Source of the DNA: Chloroflexota bacterium
GTDB taxonomy: Bacteria; Chloroflexota; Anaerolineae; Aggregatilineales; Phototrophicaceae
DNA: 64,000 bases
Direction: 5' to 3'
NCBI GenBank assembly: GCA_016223085.1
Contig: JACRPS010000003.1
Location: forward strand, 1,360,274-1,424,273
Part shown: positions 19,281 through 26,836 of the stretch, one piece after another
How positions within the stretch are numbered: the stretch's first letter is position 1
How the letters are laid out: every line of letters begins with the position of its first letter
Made by a program: the position numbers and the translations under genes
Notes under the pieces: model-generated
Told to the model about the DNA's origin: nothing
The model's database searches: none
What the model saw: the letters and a program-made list of their open reading frames with translations, nothing else

Positions 19281-19594
19281 GGAAGGACTCCCCTTGATAC
19301 AGCAATAATTTTCCCTGGAGTAAGGACGAGATACGCCCCGCCCCTACCAACACCTTTATCCGAGGGCGGCCTCAACGGTCGCTCTGACGGGTGGCTTGAT
19401 GAACTTTTTGCATTGTAGCACAGATTCGTTTCCACTATACATCAAGGAAAATCTTCATGCAAAGACGGCGGGTAGCCGGTAGCTTATCGTCTTTGACTCA
19501 TCCCTACATCCCTTTCCACTCGCCTCACCCTCTCGGCCTGCGGGTGTCTGTGATATGCTTGAACCATCCCATAAGGAATGGAAGGAACAGGATG
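19281..19594. other. Intergenic region between roadblock operon and a small secreted protein
   Basis: Contains no gene I can support. At 19321-19347 there is a decayed copy of the palindrome family (TAAGGACGAGATAC ... GCCCCTACC), and on the minus strand TACAAT at 19417-19412 is a probable -10 box for the roadblock operon, without a clear -35. Confidence 0.5.
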
Positions 19595-19924
19595 ATGGCT
19601 CGACATCTGGCCTTGACCGGACTTGCGCTTTTGCTGGTTGCCGTGCTGGTGCTGACGCTGGCTTCGGGGCAGTTCACGCAGGCGCAGCCCGCACCGTCCA
19701 GCCTGCGCGCCACGTTGGAGCGGCTGGAAGCGGCGGGCACCGCCTTCGTCGTGCGCTTCGCCGCGCCGGTCGCCGGCGAATTTGATGTGTCGCTACCGGG
19801 CGACTCGGTGCGCCTGGAGGACATCGGTGACGATTATTTCTGCTTCAGCCAGCTCTGGAACGATACCCGCCGCACCTACTGCACGCCCTACGCCAACATC
19901 ACCAGCGTCAGTTTTGTGCAGTAG
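19595..19924 (+). CDS. Small secreted protein
   Basis: 109 residues from the ATG at 19595 (an ATG at 19592 directly precedes it), with AAGGAACAGG upstream. Residues 1-28 form a signal peptide or anchor (HLALTGLALLLVAVLVLTLA, then SGQFTQAQPAP). The short mature part (FVVRFAAPVAGEFDVSLPGD, FCFSQLWNDTRRTYCTPYAN) has two cysteines that could bridge. I do not recognise a family. Confidence 0.6.
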   Translation: MARHLALTGLALLLVAVLVLTLASGQFTQAQPAPSSLRATLERLEAAGTAFVVRFAAPVAGEFDVSLPGDSVRLEDIGDDYFCFSQLWNDTRRTYCTPYANITSVSFVQ

Positions 19925-20040
19925 TTGTCAGTAATCGGTCATCCGTTTTCAGTTCAATACAGGGTTTTCATGTGGTTCTCACGTAAATGGACTAAACTCA
20001 GATTGTGAATAGATGAACAAAACAGCCAGCCGATTGTTGG

Positions 20041-20075
20041 CTGAAAACTGACAACTGAAAACTGGAAACTGACGA
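20041..20075 (+). repeat. Heptanucleotide tandem repeat (CTGAAAA units) ending at a start codon
   Basis: Five seven-base units: CTGAAAA, CTGACAA, CTGAAAA, CTGGAAA, CTGACGA. The final A is the first base of the ATG at 20075. Confidence 0.75.
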
Positions 20076-21256
20076 TGTGGCGATGGATTTTTCTGGGTGT
20101 AACGGCGCTGGCGGTGATTGTGTTTGGTTTCAGCCTGATGAACGTTGGCGGGAACGGCGAAGTGAATGCCGACGCCGTGCTGGCGGACATTAGTATGGAC
20201 AGCAACGGCTTCACGCGTGCGATTGGCCGCTGGGACTGGCGGTTCCCGCGTGATTTTGGCGCTCACCCGGCGTTTCAAACCGAGTGGTGGTATTACACTG
20301 GCAACGTTGAAACTGCCGATGGCCGTCACTTCGGCTACCAGTTCACCATTTTCCGGCGCGCGCTGACGCCACAGCCAATACTCGCTGAGGGAGAGGGGAA
20401 TGATTCGGCTTCCGAGTGGCGCGCCAGCCAGATTTATATGGCGCATTTTGCCGTGACCGACGTGGCCGGCGGGCGCTACTTCCACGAGCAGCGGTTCAGC
20501 CGGGGCAGCGCCGGGCTGGCCGGCGCGGTGGTTGAGCCGCGATACCGGGTGTGGCTGGAAGGCTGGCAGGTGGCGGCGCAGGACGACGAGGCGCGCCGGA
20601 CGCATATCACCGCGCAGGGGGCGAACTTCGCCGTTGAGCTGGCGCTGGAGCAGGTCAAGCCGCCCGCGTTGCAAGGGGATAACGGCCTCAGCCCCAAGAG
20701 CGACGAACCCGGCAACGCCAGCTATTATTACAGCCTGACACGCCTGCTGACGAACGGCACGATTACTATCAACGGCGAAACCTTTGCGGTTAGCGGCACG
20801 ACCTGGAAAGATCACGAATTCAGCACCAGCGCATTGGGCGAAGGCGCTCAGGGCTGGGACTGGTTCGGCCTCCAGCTTGACGATAACCGCGAACTGATGC
20901 TTGGCCAGATTCGGCTGAACAATGGCGGGCGCGAACCGGCCTTTGGCGGCCTGCTGGTCAATCCCGATGGCAGCACGCGCTATCTCAACGCGAGCGATTT
21001 TACGTTGGACGTGACGGCCACGTGGACCAGTCCGCATACCGGCGCGGTGTATCCGGCGGGCTGGAACATCACGGTCAACACCGGCGACGCCGACCCGCTG
21101 AACCTCACGCTCACGCCGCTGCTGGCCGACCAGGAGTTACACGGCGGCGGCAACGTGGATTACTGGGAAGGCGCGGTGCGCATCACCGGCGACGCCACCG
21201 GCTATGGCTACGCTGAACTCACCGGCTACGCCCAGGCAATGACCGGGCGGTTTTAG
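20075..21256 (+). CDS. CrtC/AttH-like lipocalin-domain protein
   Basis: 393 residues. An N-terminal anchor or signal (residues 3-25, IFLGVTALAVIVFGFSLMNV) precedes the double-lipocalin fold of the AttH/hydroxyneurosporene-synthase group: HPAFQTEWWYYTGNVETADG, FGYQFTIFRRAL, IYMAHFAVTDV, TTWKDHEFSTSALG, WDWFGLQLDDNRELMLGQIR and VDYWEGAVRITGDATGYGYA. Homologues include carotenoid 1,2-hydratases but most are of unknown substrate, and there are no carotenoid genes nearby. Between RRALTPQ and SEWRASQ the protein has an extra PILAEGEGNDSA, coded by a stretch (20380-20410) with the GAGGGAGAGGGG look of the intergenic repeats, so a repeat seems to have entered the gene in frame. Confidence 0.8.
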   Translation: MWRWIFLGVTALAVIVFGFSLMNVGGNGEVNADAVLADISMDSNGFTRAIGRWDWRFPRDFGAHPAFQTEWWYYTGNVETADGRHFGYQFTIFRRALTPQPILAEGEGNDSASEWRASQIYMAHFAVTDVAGGRYFHEQRFSRGSAGLAGAVVEPRYRVWLEGWQVAAQDDEARRTHITAQGANFAVELALEQVKPPALQGDNGLSPKSDEPGNASYYYSLTRLLTNGTITINGETFAVSGTTWKDHEFSTSALGEGAQGWDWFGLQLDDNRELMLGQIRLNNGGREPAFGGLLVNPDGSTRYLNASDFTLDVTATWTSPHTGAVYPAGWNITVNTGDADPLNLTLTPLLADQELHGGGNVDYWEGAVRITGDATGYGYAELTGYAQAMTGRF

Positions 21257-21258
21257 GG

Positions 21259-21320
21259 GAGTTCCGAGTTCCGAGTTGGCGAGTTCCGAGTTTTCAGAAC
21301 TGACAACTGGAGACTAAAAA
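21259..21320 (+). repeat. Two heptanucleotide arrays (GAGTTCC, then CTGACAA)
   Basis: GAGTTCC, GAGTTCC, GAGTTGGC (one base longer), GAGTTCC, GAGTTTT, five other bases, then CTGACAA, CTGGAGA, CTAAAAA. Begins three bases after the lipocalin stop; the second half resembles the array in front of the same gene. Confidence 0.7.
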
Positions 21321-21450
21321 CGTTGAGCCGCCTCGTTCTGACCCGTAGATGGCTTTATTTTTCGCTGTGCCCCAGACTCTAGGGGGAAAATAAAGGGTAA
21401 AAGTGCCGTATAATAAGAAATGGGGTCAAGAGGCGTGGGGAGGACATCAC

Positions 21451-22086
21451 GTGATTGACTGGCTGATGATGGAGCCGAATATCGTTTACCTCATCCTGGT
21501 GTTTGGGCTGTGGATCGCCGTCACGGCAGCCTACGTGCCGGGCACCGGGGTGCTGGAACTACTGGCGGTGGGCGCACTGATCGGCGTGATCGTCATCCTG
21601 CAGGCCATGCCGGTGAACTGGCTGGCGATGCTGCTGCTGGTGGTGGGCGTCCTCAGTTTCCTGCTGATTCCGTTCCTGAGCCAGCGCTGGGCGCGCGTGG
21701 CGGAACTGGGTCTGGTGCCGCAGGTGCTGGGTGGGCTGTTCCTGTTTAACGGGATGCAGGTGTCGTGGCTGCTGATCGCAGTCACTATCGGGATTTCGCT
21801 GCTGTACCACCGCTTCGCGCTCATGCCGCTGCTGGCGAAGACGCGCCAGCAGGGCGCGGTGATTGACGACAACGGGCAGTTGATCGGCGCGGCGGGGCGG
21901 GTCATCCGTCCGTTCGAGCGCGTAGGACGCAACTATGTCGGGACGGTGCATGTCAACGGCGAACAATGGACGGCGGCCAGCGCCAAACCACTGGACACCG
22001 GCGACGAGATCGTGGTCGTCGAACGCGACGGGCTGCAACTGGCCGTCGAAGGGCTGAAACACAAACATACGCTTGAGGAGAGCTAA
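21451..22086 (+). CDS. NfeD-family membrane protein
   Basis: 211 residues from the GTG at 21451, preferred because GGGGAGGA lies six bases upstream. Four hydrophobic segments (residues 8-28, 35-50, 55-75, 90-110) include the glycine-rich AVGALIGVIVILQAM; the C-terminal 85 residues form the NfeD OB-fold (IGAAGRVIRPFERVGRNYVG, VNGEQWTAASAKPLDTGDEI, VVVERDGLQLAVEG). NfeD proteins work beside SPFH proteins in membrane microdomains, and the SPFH gene follows after two bases. A TATAAT at 21411-21416 may be its -10 box. Confidence 0.9.
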   Translation: MIDWLMMEPNIVYLILVFGLWIAVTAAYVPGTGVLELLAVGALIGVIVILQAMPVNWLAMLLLVVGVLSFLLIPFLSQRWARVAELGLVPQVLGGLFLFNGMQVSWLLIAVTIGISLLYHRFALMPLLAKTRQQGAVIDDNGQLIGAAGRVIRPFERVGRNYVGTVHVNGEQWTAASAKPLDTGDEIVVVERDGLQLAVEGLKHKHTLEES

Positions 22087-22088
22087 TC

Positions 22089-23033
22089 ATGGATCAGTTT
22101 ACGCTCATTCTGGTAATTTTTGTTGTCCTGATCCTGTTCTACGTCATTACGCGCATGATTCGTATCGTGCCGGAGACGGAACGGCTGGTAGTGCTGGCGC
22201 TGGGACGCTATGCCGGGACGCGCGGGCCAGGCATCGTGCTGATTATCCCGGTCATCGAGCAGGCGCGGAAAGTGGACATCCGCGAGAAGTTCCTTGATAT
22301 CCCGTCGCAGACCGCGATCACGAAGGACAATGCGCCAATTGCGATTGACTTTCTGGTGTACTACCGCGTCGTTGACCCCAAACGCGCCGTGTTGCAGGTT
22401 GAAAACGTGGTCAGCGCGGCGGTGAACATCGCTACTACCACACTGCGCGCCGTCATTGGTGACATCAGTCTGGATGACGTGCTGGCGAAGCGTGAACAGA
22501 TCAATGACACGCTGCGGGTGAAGCTGGATGAAATCACCGAACGCTGGGGCATGAAAGTGACGACGGTTGAAATCCGCGAAATCCAGCCGCCGCGCGACGT
22601 GCAGGACGCGATGAACCGCCAGATGAGCGCCGAACGCGAGCGCCGCGCGACCGTTACCCGCGCCAGCGGCGAACGTGAAGCGGCGATTGCGGTGGCGGAA
22701 GGTGAAAAACAGGCCGCCGTGCTGCGGGCGCAGGGCTTGAAGGAATCGGCGATTCTCCAGGCGGAAGGCGAGCGACAGGCGCAGCTCCTGCGGGCGCAGG
22801 GGTATGCCGCCGCGCTGCAGGCCATCTACGAGCAGGCGAAAGACGTAGACCCGAACACGATGGCGCTGCAATACATGGACACGCTGCGAGCGATTGGCGC
22901 CGGTCCGTCCACCAAGTTTGTGCTGCCGATGGAACTCACCAATATCGCGCAGCAGATGGTCACTTCGATGACCGGTAACAATGCGGCACAGCAGCCGGTA
23001 TCCACCAACGGCCAGGGCGCCGACCGGGGATAA
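22089..23033 (+). CDS. SPFH/band-7 (slipin-type) protein
   Basis: 314 residues, GAGGAGAG site upstream. One N-terminal membrane segment (FTLILVIFVVLILFYVITRM) precedes the SPFH domain: ETERLVVLALGRYAGTRGPG, then IVLIIPVIEQARKVDIRE, FLDIPSQTAITKDNAPIAID and FLVYYRVVDPKRAVLQVENV. Residues 185-240 form the alanine/glutamate-rich coiled coil (MSAERERRATVTRASGEREA, AEGEKQAAVLRAQGLKESAI). It makes large membrane oligomers that organise proteins and lipids. Coupled to nfeD. Confidence 0.93.
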   Translation: MDQFTLILVIFVVLILFYVITRMIRIVPETERLVVLALGRYAGTRGPGIVLIIPVIEQARKVDIREKFLDIPSQTAITKDNAPIAIDFLVYYRVVDPKRAVLQVENVVSAAVNIATTTLRAVIGDISLDDVLAKREQINDTLRVKLDEITERWGMKVTTVEIREIQPPRDVQDAMNRQMSAERERRATVTRASGEREAAIAVAEGEKQAAVLRAQGLKESAILQAEGERQAQLLRAQGYAAALQAIYEQAKDVDPNTMALQYMDTLRAIGAGPSTKFVLPMELTNIAQQMVTSMTGNNAAQQPVSTNGQGADRG

Positions 23034-23093
23034 CCCTGGCGTCAGGGCAACAGAACCGGTCTGTCTGACGGATGTTCAGTACTGTTTCACTGT

Positions 23094-25208
23094 TCATGTA
23101 CCGTGCGCCACCGGCACGGTCAGCAAAAAAGTTCCGCCGCGCCGACCGCGCCTGCGCCCTTCCGCCCAGATTTTGCCCCGGTGCAGTTCGACGATACTGC
23201 GGGCGATGGTTAACCCCAACCCGGTGCCGGCAATTTTGCTGGCGCGCGCTTCCTTCGTGCGGAAGAACGGCAGGAAAATCTGCTCGGTTTCATCCGGCGC
23301 GATCCCCGGCCCTTCATCCACCACCGTCACCAGCACCCCCGGCAGCACTACGTCCGGCGGCGCGCTGGCCGGCAGGTGCTTGCAGGTGCGGACGTAGCGC
23401 GTGCTGATGTGAATCTGGCTTTCTGGCGGGGCATATTTGATCGAGTTCACCAGCAGGTTGCTTAAGACCTGCGCCATCCGGTTCGGGTCCACCCGTACCG
23501 GCGGCAGGTCGTCGTCCAGGTCCATAATCACCGTCTGGCCGCGCTCCTTGTACTGCAATTCCAGCAGCGCCACCGTATTGATGATGATGTCCGGCAGGTG
23601 CGAGTCGCTGATGTTCAGCTTCAACTGGCCGGTATCGGCGCGGGCGATTTCGATGATGTCGGTGAACACGCGGTTTAGGTGGGTGGCGCTGTGCCGGATG
23701 ATCTCGGTATATTCCCGCGCCAGATCGGGCAACTGGTCGCCGCTGGCTTCCAGGATAAACTCAGCAAAGCCCTTGATGGACGTCAGCGGCGTCCGCAGTT
23801 CGTGGGACACCCAGGAGATAAAGTTCGCCCGCAGCGTGGCCGAGGTGCGCTCCGCCGATACATCATGAAAGGTGAACAGCCGCCCCATCACCCGGCCTTC
23901 GTGGTGAACCGGCGCGCTATACCAGACAATCGCCGCCGGGAAGCCGTCCGGATGCATCAGCGCAAATTCGCCTTTCTGCACCACCGGGTCGCTTAACGGC
24001 ACGTTGAACCAGCGGCGGCGCAGTTCCTGGCGGGTGTCGTCCGGGAGCTGCATCTGGTTGAGCAGCGCCGTTAGCGGCTGGCCTTCGGCACTGGCACGGC
24101 TGATCTGGAACATGCGCGTGAAATAGTCATTCACCGTCAGCACGGACGGCTGGTGCGGATGCGGCAATACCAGCATCACCCCATCGGCGACCGCGTCCAG
24201 CATGGCGGACCGCGCCTGCTGCACCTGATCGTGCTGGCGCTGGAGCACCCCGGCCATCGTGCCGACCGCCAGAAAGTCGCTGAAGGTCTGGAAGTTGTCC
24301 AGCTCCAGCGGCGTGAACTGGTACGGGGTATCCGTCGCAATGGCGATCACCCCCAGCCGGCGCTGCGGCGCGTGCAACGCGATTAACGTCAGCGATTGTA
24401 GCCGTTCCGCCCGCAGGATGGCGCGCACCAGCGGGTCCAGCCGGTTTTTGTACGGCTTGAGCGTCGGCACGGTAATGACTTTGCGTGTGTCCAGTTCCTG
24501 GACCAGATCGGCGTACTGGTCGAGATACAGCCGCACCCCCAGCCCGACGCCATCACCGTAGCGGCGCAGCCAGCTTCCCTGCACTTCGAGGTACTCAAAC
24601 GGCCCATTGGGACGATTTTCCTGCACTGGCCCGTAGAACAGTAGCACGCACATCCCGACATGGGGATTGCACAACTGCTCCCGCACGATGTTGACCAGCG
24701 CCTGCGGTGATGGTGAGTCCCCGATGATCCGCGCCGCCGACTGGAGCGCCCGTGCGGCGGCCTGGTTATCCCGCAGGTGTTTGTTTTCAACAATGGTGCG
24801 AACCATGCCCACCCAGGGCAGGATGGACTGGATGGCATCGCTGGTGTAATCCGTTGGCGCGGTTGAGAACACGGCCAGCAGGCCGATCAACTCCTCGCCC
24901 AGCAGCAGCCGGAACACCACGCCGGACGACATACCTGTGCCGGCCAGGTCACGGGAATGCAGCCACAGCAGCGGCTCGCTGCCGGGGACGGCCCGGTCTT
25001 CCAGCAGGCGGCGCAGGCGGTTCTGTGCCCCGGTGGTAGCCGGGGCAGCAGCGTATTCGGCAATTGATTCAAGCCGGTTGAGGTGGTGGTAGTAAGAATA
25101 CACCACCGCCAGTTGCAGCGGCAGGTCGTCGGCAATGGCCTGAAGCAGCCGAACCAACTGCTCTGCGGTAGTGGGTGTTGCTCGCGCCGCCTGAATCTCA
25201 GTGGACAT
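23094..25208 (-). CDS. GAF-GAF-PAS sensor histidine kinase
   Basis: 704 residues, no membrane segment, so cytoplasmic. Two GAF-like regions (about 20-150 and 165-320; LLLGEELIGLLAVFS, IALHAPQRRLGVIAIATD) and a PAS (about 330-450; VLTVNDYFTRMFQIS, FTFHDVSAER) precede HisKA with WVSHELRTPLTSIKGFAEFI (His near residue 468) and the ATPase domain (MAQVLSNLLVNSIKYAPP, VVDEGPGIAPDE, GTGLGLTIARSIVELHRG). It starts five bases after the stop of the OmpR-type regulator, so the two form a two-component system. Confidence 0.92.
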   Translation of the reverse strand: MSTEIQAARATPTTAEQLVRLLQAIADDLPLQLAVVYSYYHHLNRLESIAEYAAAPATTGAQNRLRRLLEDRAVPGSEPLLWLHSRDLAGTGMSSGVVFRLLLGEELIGLLAVFSTAPTDYTSDAIQSILPWVGMVRTIVENKHLRDNQAAARALQSAARIIGDSPSPQALVNIVREQLCNPHVGMCVLLFYGPVQENRPNGPFEYLEVQGSWLRRYGDGVGLGVRLYLDQYADLVQELDTRKVITVPTLKPYKNRLDPLVRAILRAERLQSLTLIALHAPQRRLGVIAIATDTPYQFTPLELDNFQTFSDFLAVGTMAGVLQRQHDQVQQARSAMLDAVADGVMLVLPHPHQPSVLTVNDYFTRMFQISRASAEGQPLTALLNQMQLPDDTRQELRRRWFNVPLSDPVVQKGEFALMHPDGFPAAIVWYSAPVHHEGRVMGRLFTFHDVSAERTSATLRANFISWVSHELRTPLTSIKGFAEFILEASGDQLPDLAREYTEIIRHSATHLNRVFTDIIEIARADTGQLKLNISDSHLPDIIINTVALLELQYKERGQTVIMDLDDDLPPVRVDPNRMAQVLSNLLVNSIKYAPPESQIHISTRYVRTCKHLPASAPPDVVLPGVLVTVVDEGPGIAPDETEQIFLPFFRTKEARASKIAGTGLGLTIARSIVELHRGKIWAEGRRRGRRGGTFLLTVPVAHGT

Positions 25209-25213
25209 GGCGG

Positions 25214-25966
25214 CTAGTCTTTATCCGGCGAGTCCCCGTCCTCGGTTGCGCCATCCGCCGCGCTGTTATCCGGCGGGCGGATAGTGAACATGTAACCAAC
25301 ACCGCGTTCGGTGCGGATGTAATGCGGGTGATGCGAATCGGCTTCCAGCTTGCGGCGCAGCCGGTGCATGTGGACGCGCAGCGTGTCCTCGTACACATCT
25401 TCCGACGGCCAGACGCGGGCGATCAGCATCCGGTTTTCGACCACACGCCCGGCGTTGCGCAGCAGCACGTGCAGCAGAATCGACTCGGTCGGTGTCAGGC
25501 CGTAGGTTTTGCCGGCGACGGTCAGGCGGTTGTGCGCAAAATCCACCTGCAGATGGTCGTCAATGTTCACAACCGGCTCGCTGGCGTAGTCAAGGCTGGG
25601 CATCCGCGCCAGCACCGCCTGGACGCGGGCTTCCAGTTCGCGCAGTTCAAATGGTTTGACAATGAAGTCTTCGGCATACCGTTTCAGGCCCTGCACAATC
25701 GTGTCCGTGTCACTCGTGGACGTAACAAAGATGATCGGTACATCCGCCATAGACTTCAGCTTGCTGCTTAGCTCAAAACCGTGCATGGTCGGCAGCGCCA
25801 GGTCAATCAGGGCGATGTGCGGCAGCCCGCGCTGGCGGATGTAGTCCAGCGCTTCCGGCCCGTCGCTGACAGCAGTCACGTCGTAGCCATGCGCGGTCAT
25901 GTAGTCGCTGATGAGCTTGCAGATGTTCGGATCATCCTCGACCACGAGGACTTTGGTTTTGTTCAT
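25214..25966 (-). CDS. OmpR/PhoB-family response regulator
   Basis: 250 residues, start preceded by GAGGAG. Receiver residues 5-120: VLVVEDDPNICKLI, phosphoacceptor D55 in IALIDLALPTMHG, VTSTSD, FIVKPFELRELEARV. Winged-helix residues 135-235: LTPTESILLHVLLRNAGRVV, VWPSEDVYEDTLRVHMHRLR, IRTERGVGYMFTI. The tail is acidic. The kinase gene follows at once. An AT-rich palindrome (25984-26003) and a second one (TACACTCAGTGTA) lie just upstream and could serve autoregulation. Confidence 0.93.
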   Translation of the reverse strand: MNKTKVLVVEDDPNICKLISDYMTAHGYDVTAVSDGPEALDYIRQRGLPHIALIDLALPTMHGFELSSKLKSMADVPIIFVTSTSDTDTIVQGLKRYAEDFIVKPFELRELEARVQAVLARMPSLDYASEPVVNIDDHLQVDFAHNRLTVAGKTYGLTPTESILLHVLLRNAGRVVENRMLIARVWPSEDVYEDTLRVHMHRLRRKLEADSHHPHYIRTERGVGYMFTIRPPDNSAADGATEDGDSPDKD

Positions 25967-25983
25967 GTGGGGACTCCTCGTTG

Positions 25984-26003
25984 CAAATATTTCTCAATAT
26001 TTG
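25984..26003. promoter_or_regulatory. Palindrome in the leader of the OmpR-type regulator
   Basis: CAAATATT, TCTC, AATATTTG: perfect 8-base arms ending 17 bases before the start codon. A second perfect palindrome, TACACTCAGTGTA, lies at about 26014-26026. Either could be an operator; nothing shows which protein binds. Confidence 0.5.
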
Positions 26004-26129
26004 TAATGAATATACACTGAGTGTAACACTATTGCCAGTGTTTTTGCGTAAAAAGTGTACGAATCTTAATGCTTGTGGCCGCTGTCCCCCTCAGTCTTAA
26101 CGCAGCCTTGTTTTTAGTCCGTTGGTCGC

Positions 26130-26159
26130 TTGACAAACGACCTGATTTTGTCATATGCT
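26130..26159 (+). promoter_or_regulatory. Sigma-70-type promoter
   Basis: Consensus TTGACA (26130-26135), 18 bases, then TATGCT (26154-26159). The leader to the ATG at 26239 would be about 70 bases and is AT-rich. Confidence 0.6.
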
Positions 26160-26238
26160 GTCAGAGATAGAGAGCAAAAATTACAGTAAATTACTAACTT
26201 TATTCGTAATGAGTTACAAACAGTAGGAAATTACGACC

Positions 26239-26640
26239 ATGATCGAGATTCCAAAACACGTCTGGTTTGAAATGCAGGACGACGAAGCCGATGCCTGTGA
26301 TGTGCTGATCGAGATGGAAAGCGGCAAGATTTATACGGCGGCGTTTGTGACGCTGCCCTATTTGCAGCGCCAGATGCACCTCAGCTATATGATGGGCAAG
26401 CAGATGGCTGACGTGCCGCCGGTGCGTTACGCCGCGATGGAAACACCGCACATCGTGGTCGAAGACCTCTCGCGCGATACGATTGAAGATACGATTGACA
26501 ATCTGCTGGCGCTTGATACGTTTGAGAGCCTGTTCACGCTGGTGACGGACGACGAGCCGCGAACTACTACTGCTGGCGCGCGCGCGACGAGCGAGGTCGC
26601 CGCCGTCGTCCTGTCGGATGTCCTGCTGGTAGAGGGCTGA
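26239..26640 (+). CDS. Hypothetical protein
   Basis: 133 residues, weak TAGGAAA site. Sequence is acidic with alternating strands and helices (HVWFEMQDDEADACDVLIEM, YTAAFVTLPYLQRQMHLSYM followed by MGKQMADVPPVRYAAMETPH, IVVEDLSRDTIEDTIDNLLA). I recognise no domain. It has its own promoter and a strong terminator, so it is a single-gene unit; its orientation is opposite to the two-component operon. Confidence 0.65.
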   Translation: MIEIPKHVWFEMQDDEADACDVLIEMESGKIYTAAFVTLPYLQRQMHLSYMMGKQMADVPPVRYAAMETPHIVVEDLSRDTIEDTIDNLLALDTFESLFTLVTDDEPRTTTAGARATSEVAAVVLSDVLLVEG

Positions 26641-26673
26641 CCAAGCCTGACCAATCACGCCGTATTCGTCTAT

Positions 26674-26708
26674 AATACGCCGGGACATCACCCCGGCGTA
26701 TTTATTTT
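26674..26708 (+). terminator. Rho-independent terminator
   Basis: AATACGCCGGG and CCCGGCGTATT (11-base perfect arms) around ACATCAC, then TATTTTC. It lies 34 bases after the hypothetical gene. Confidence 0.92.
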
Positions 26709-26720
26709 CAGGCATTTTAC

Positions 26721-26813
26721 CCTCCCCCGTTCCCCTCCCCGTTCACGGAGAGGGGCAGGAAAAACGGCTTTTCACCCTTCCTCCGTGTACGGGGGAAGGG
26801 CTGGGGATGGGGG
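26721..26813. repeat. C/G-rich inverted repeat upstream of thrS
   Basis: A run of CCTCCCCCGTTCCCCTCCCC with a complementary GGAGAGGGGCAGG, then a second block CCCTTCCTCCGTGTAC / GGGGGAAGGGCTGGGG. Two further members of this CCCCTCCC family are at 54721 and 59301. Confidence 0.65.
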
Positions 26814-26836
26814 TTAACCAACACACGGAGAGAATC

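Noticed and set aside
26641-26836. T-box leader before thrS
   Set aside because: The space holds a terminator of the previous gene and a C/G-rich repeat; I see no T-box consensus or antiterminator pair.
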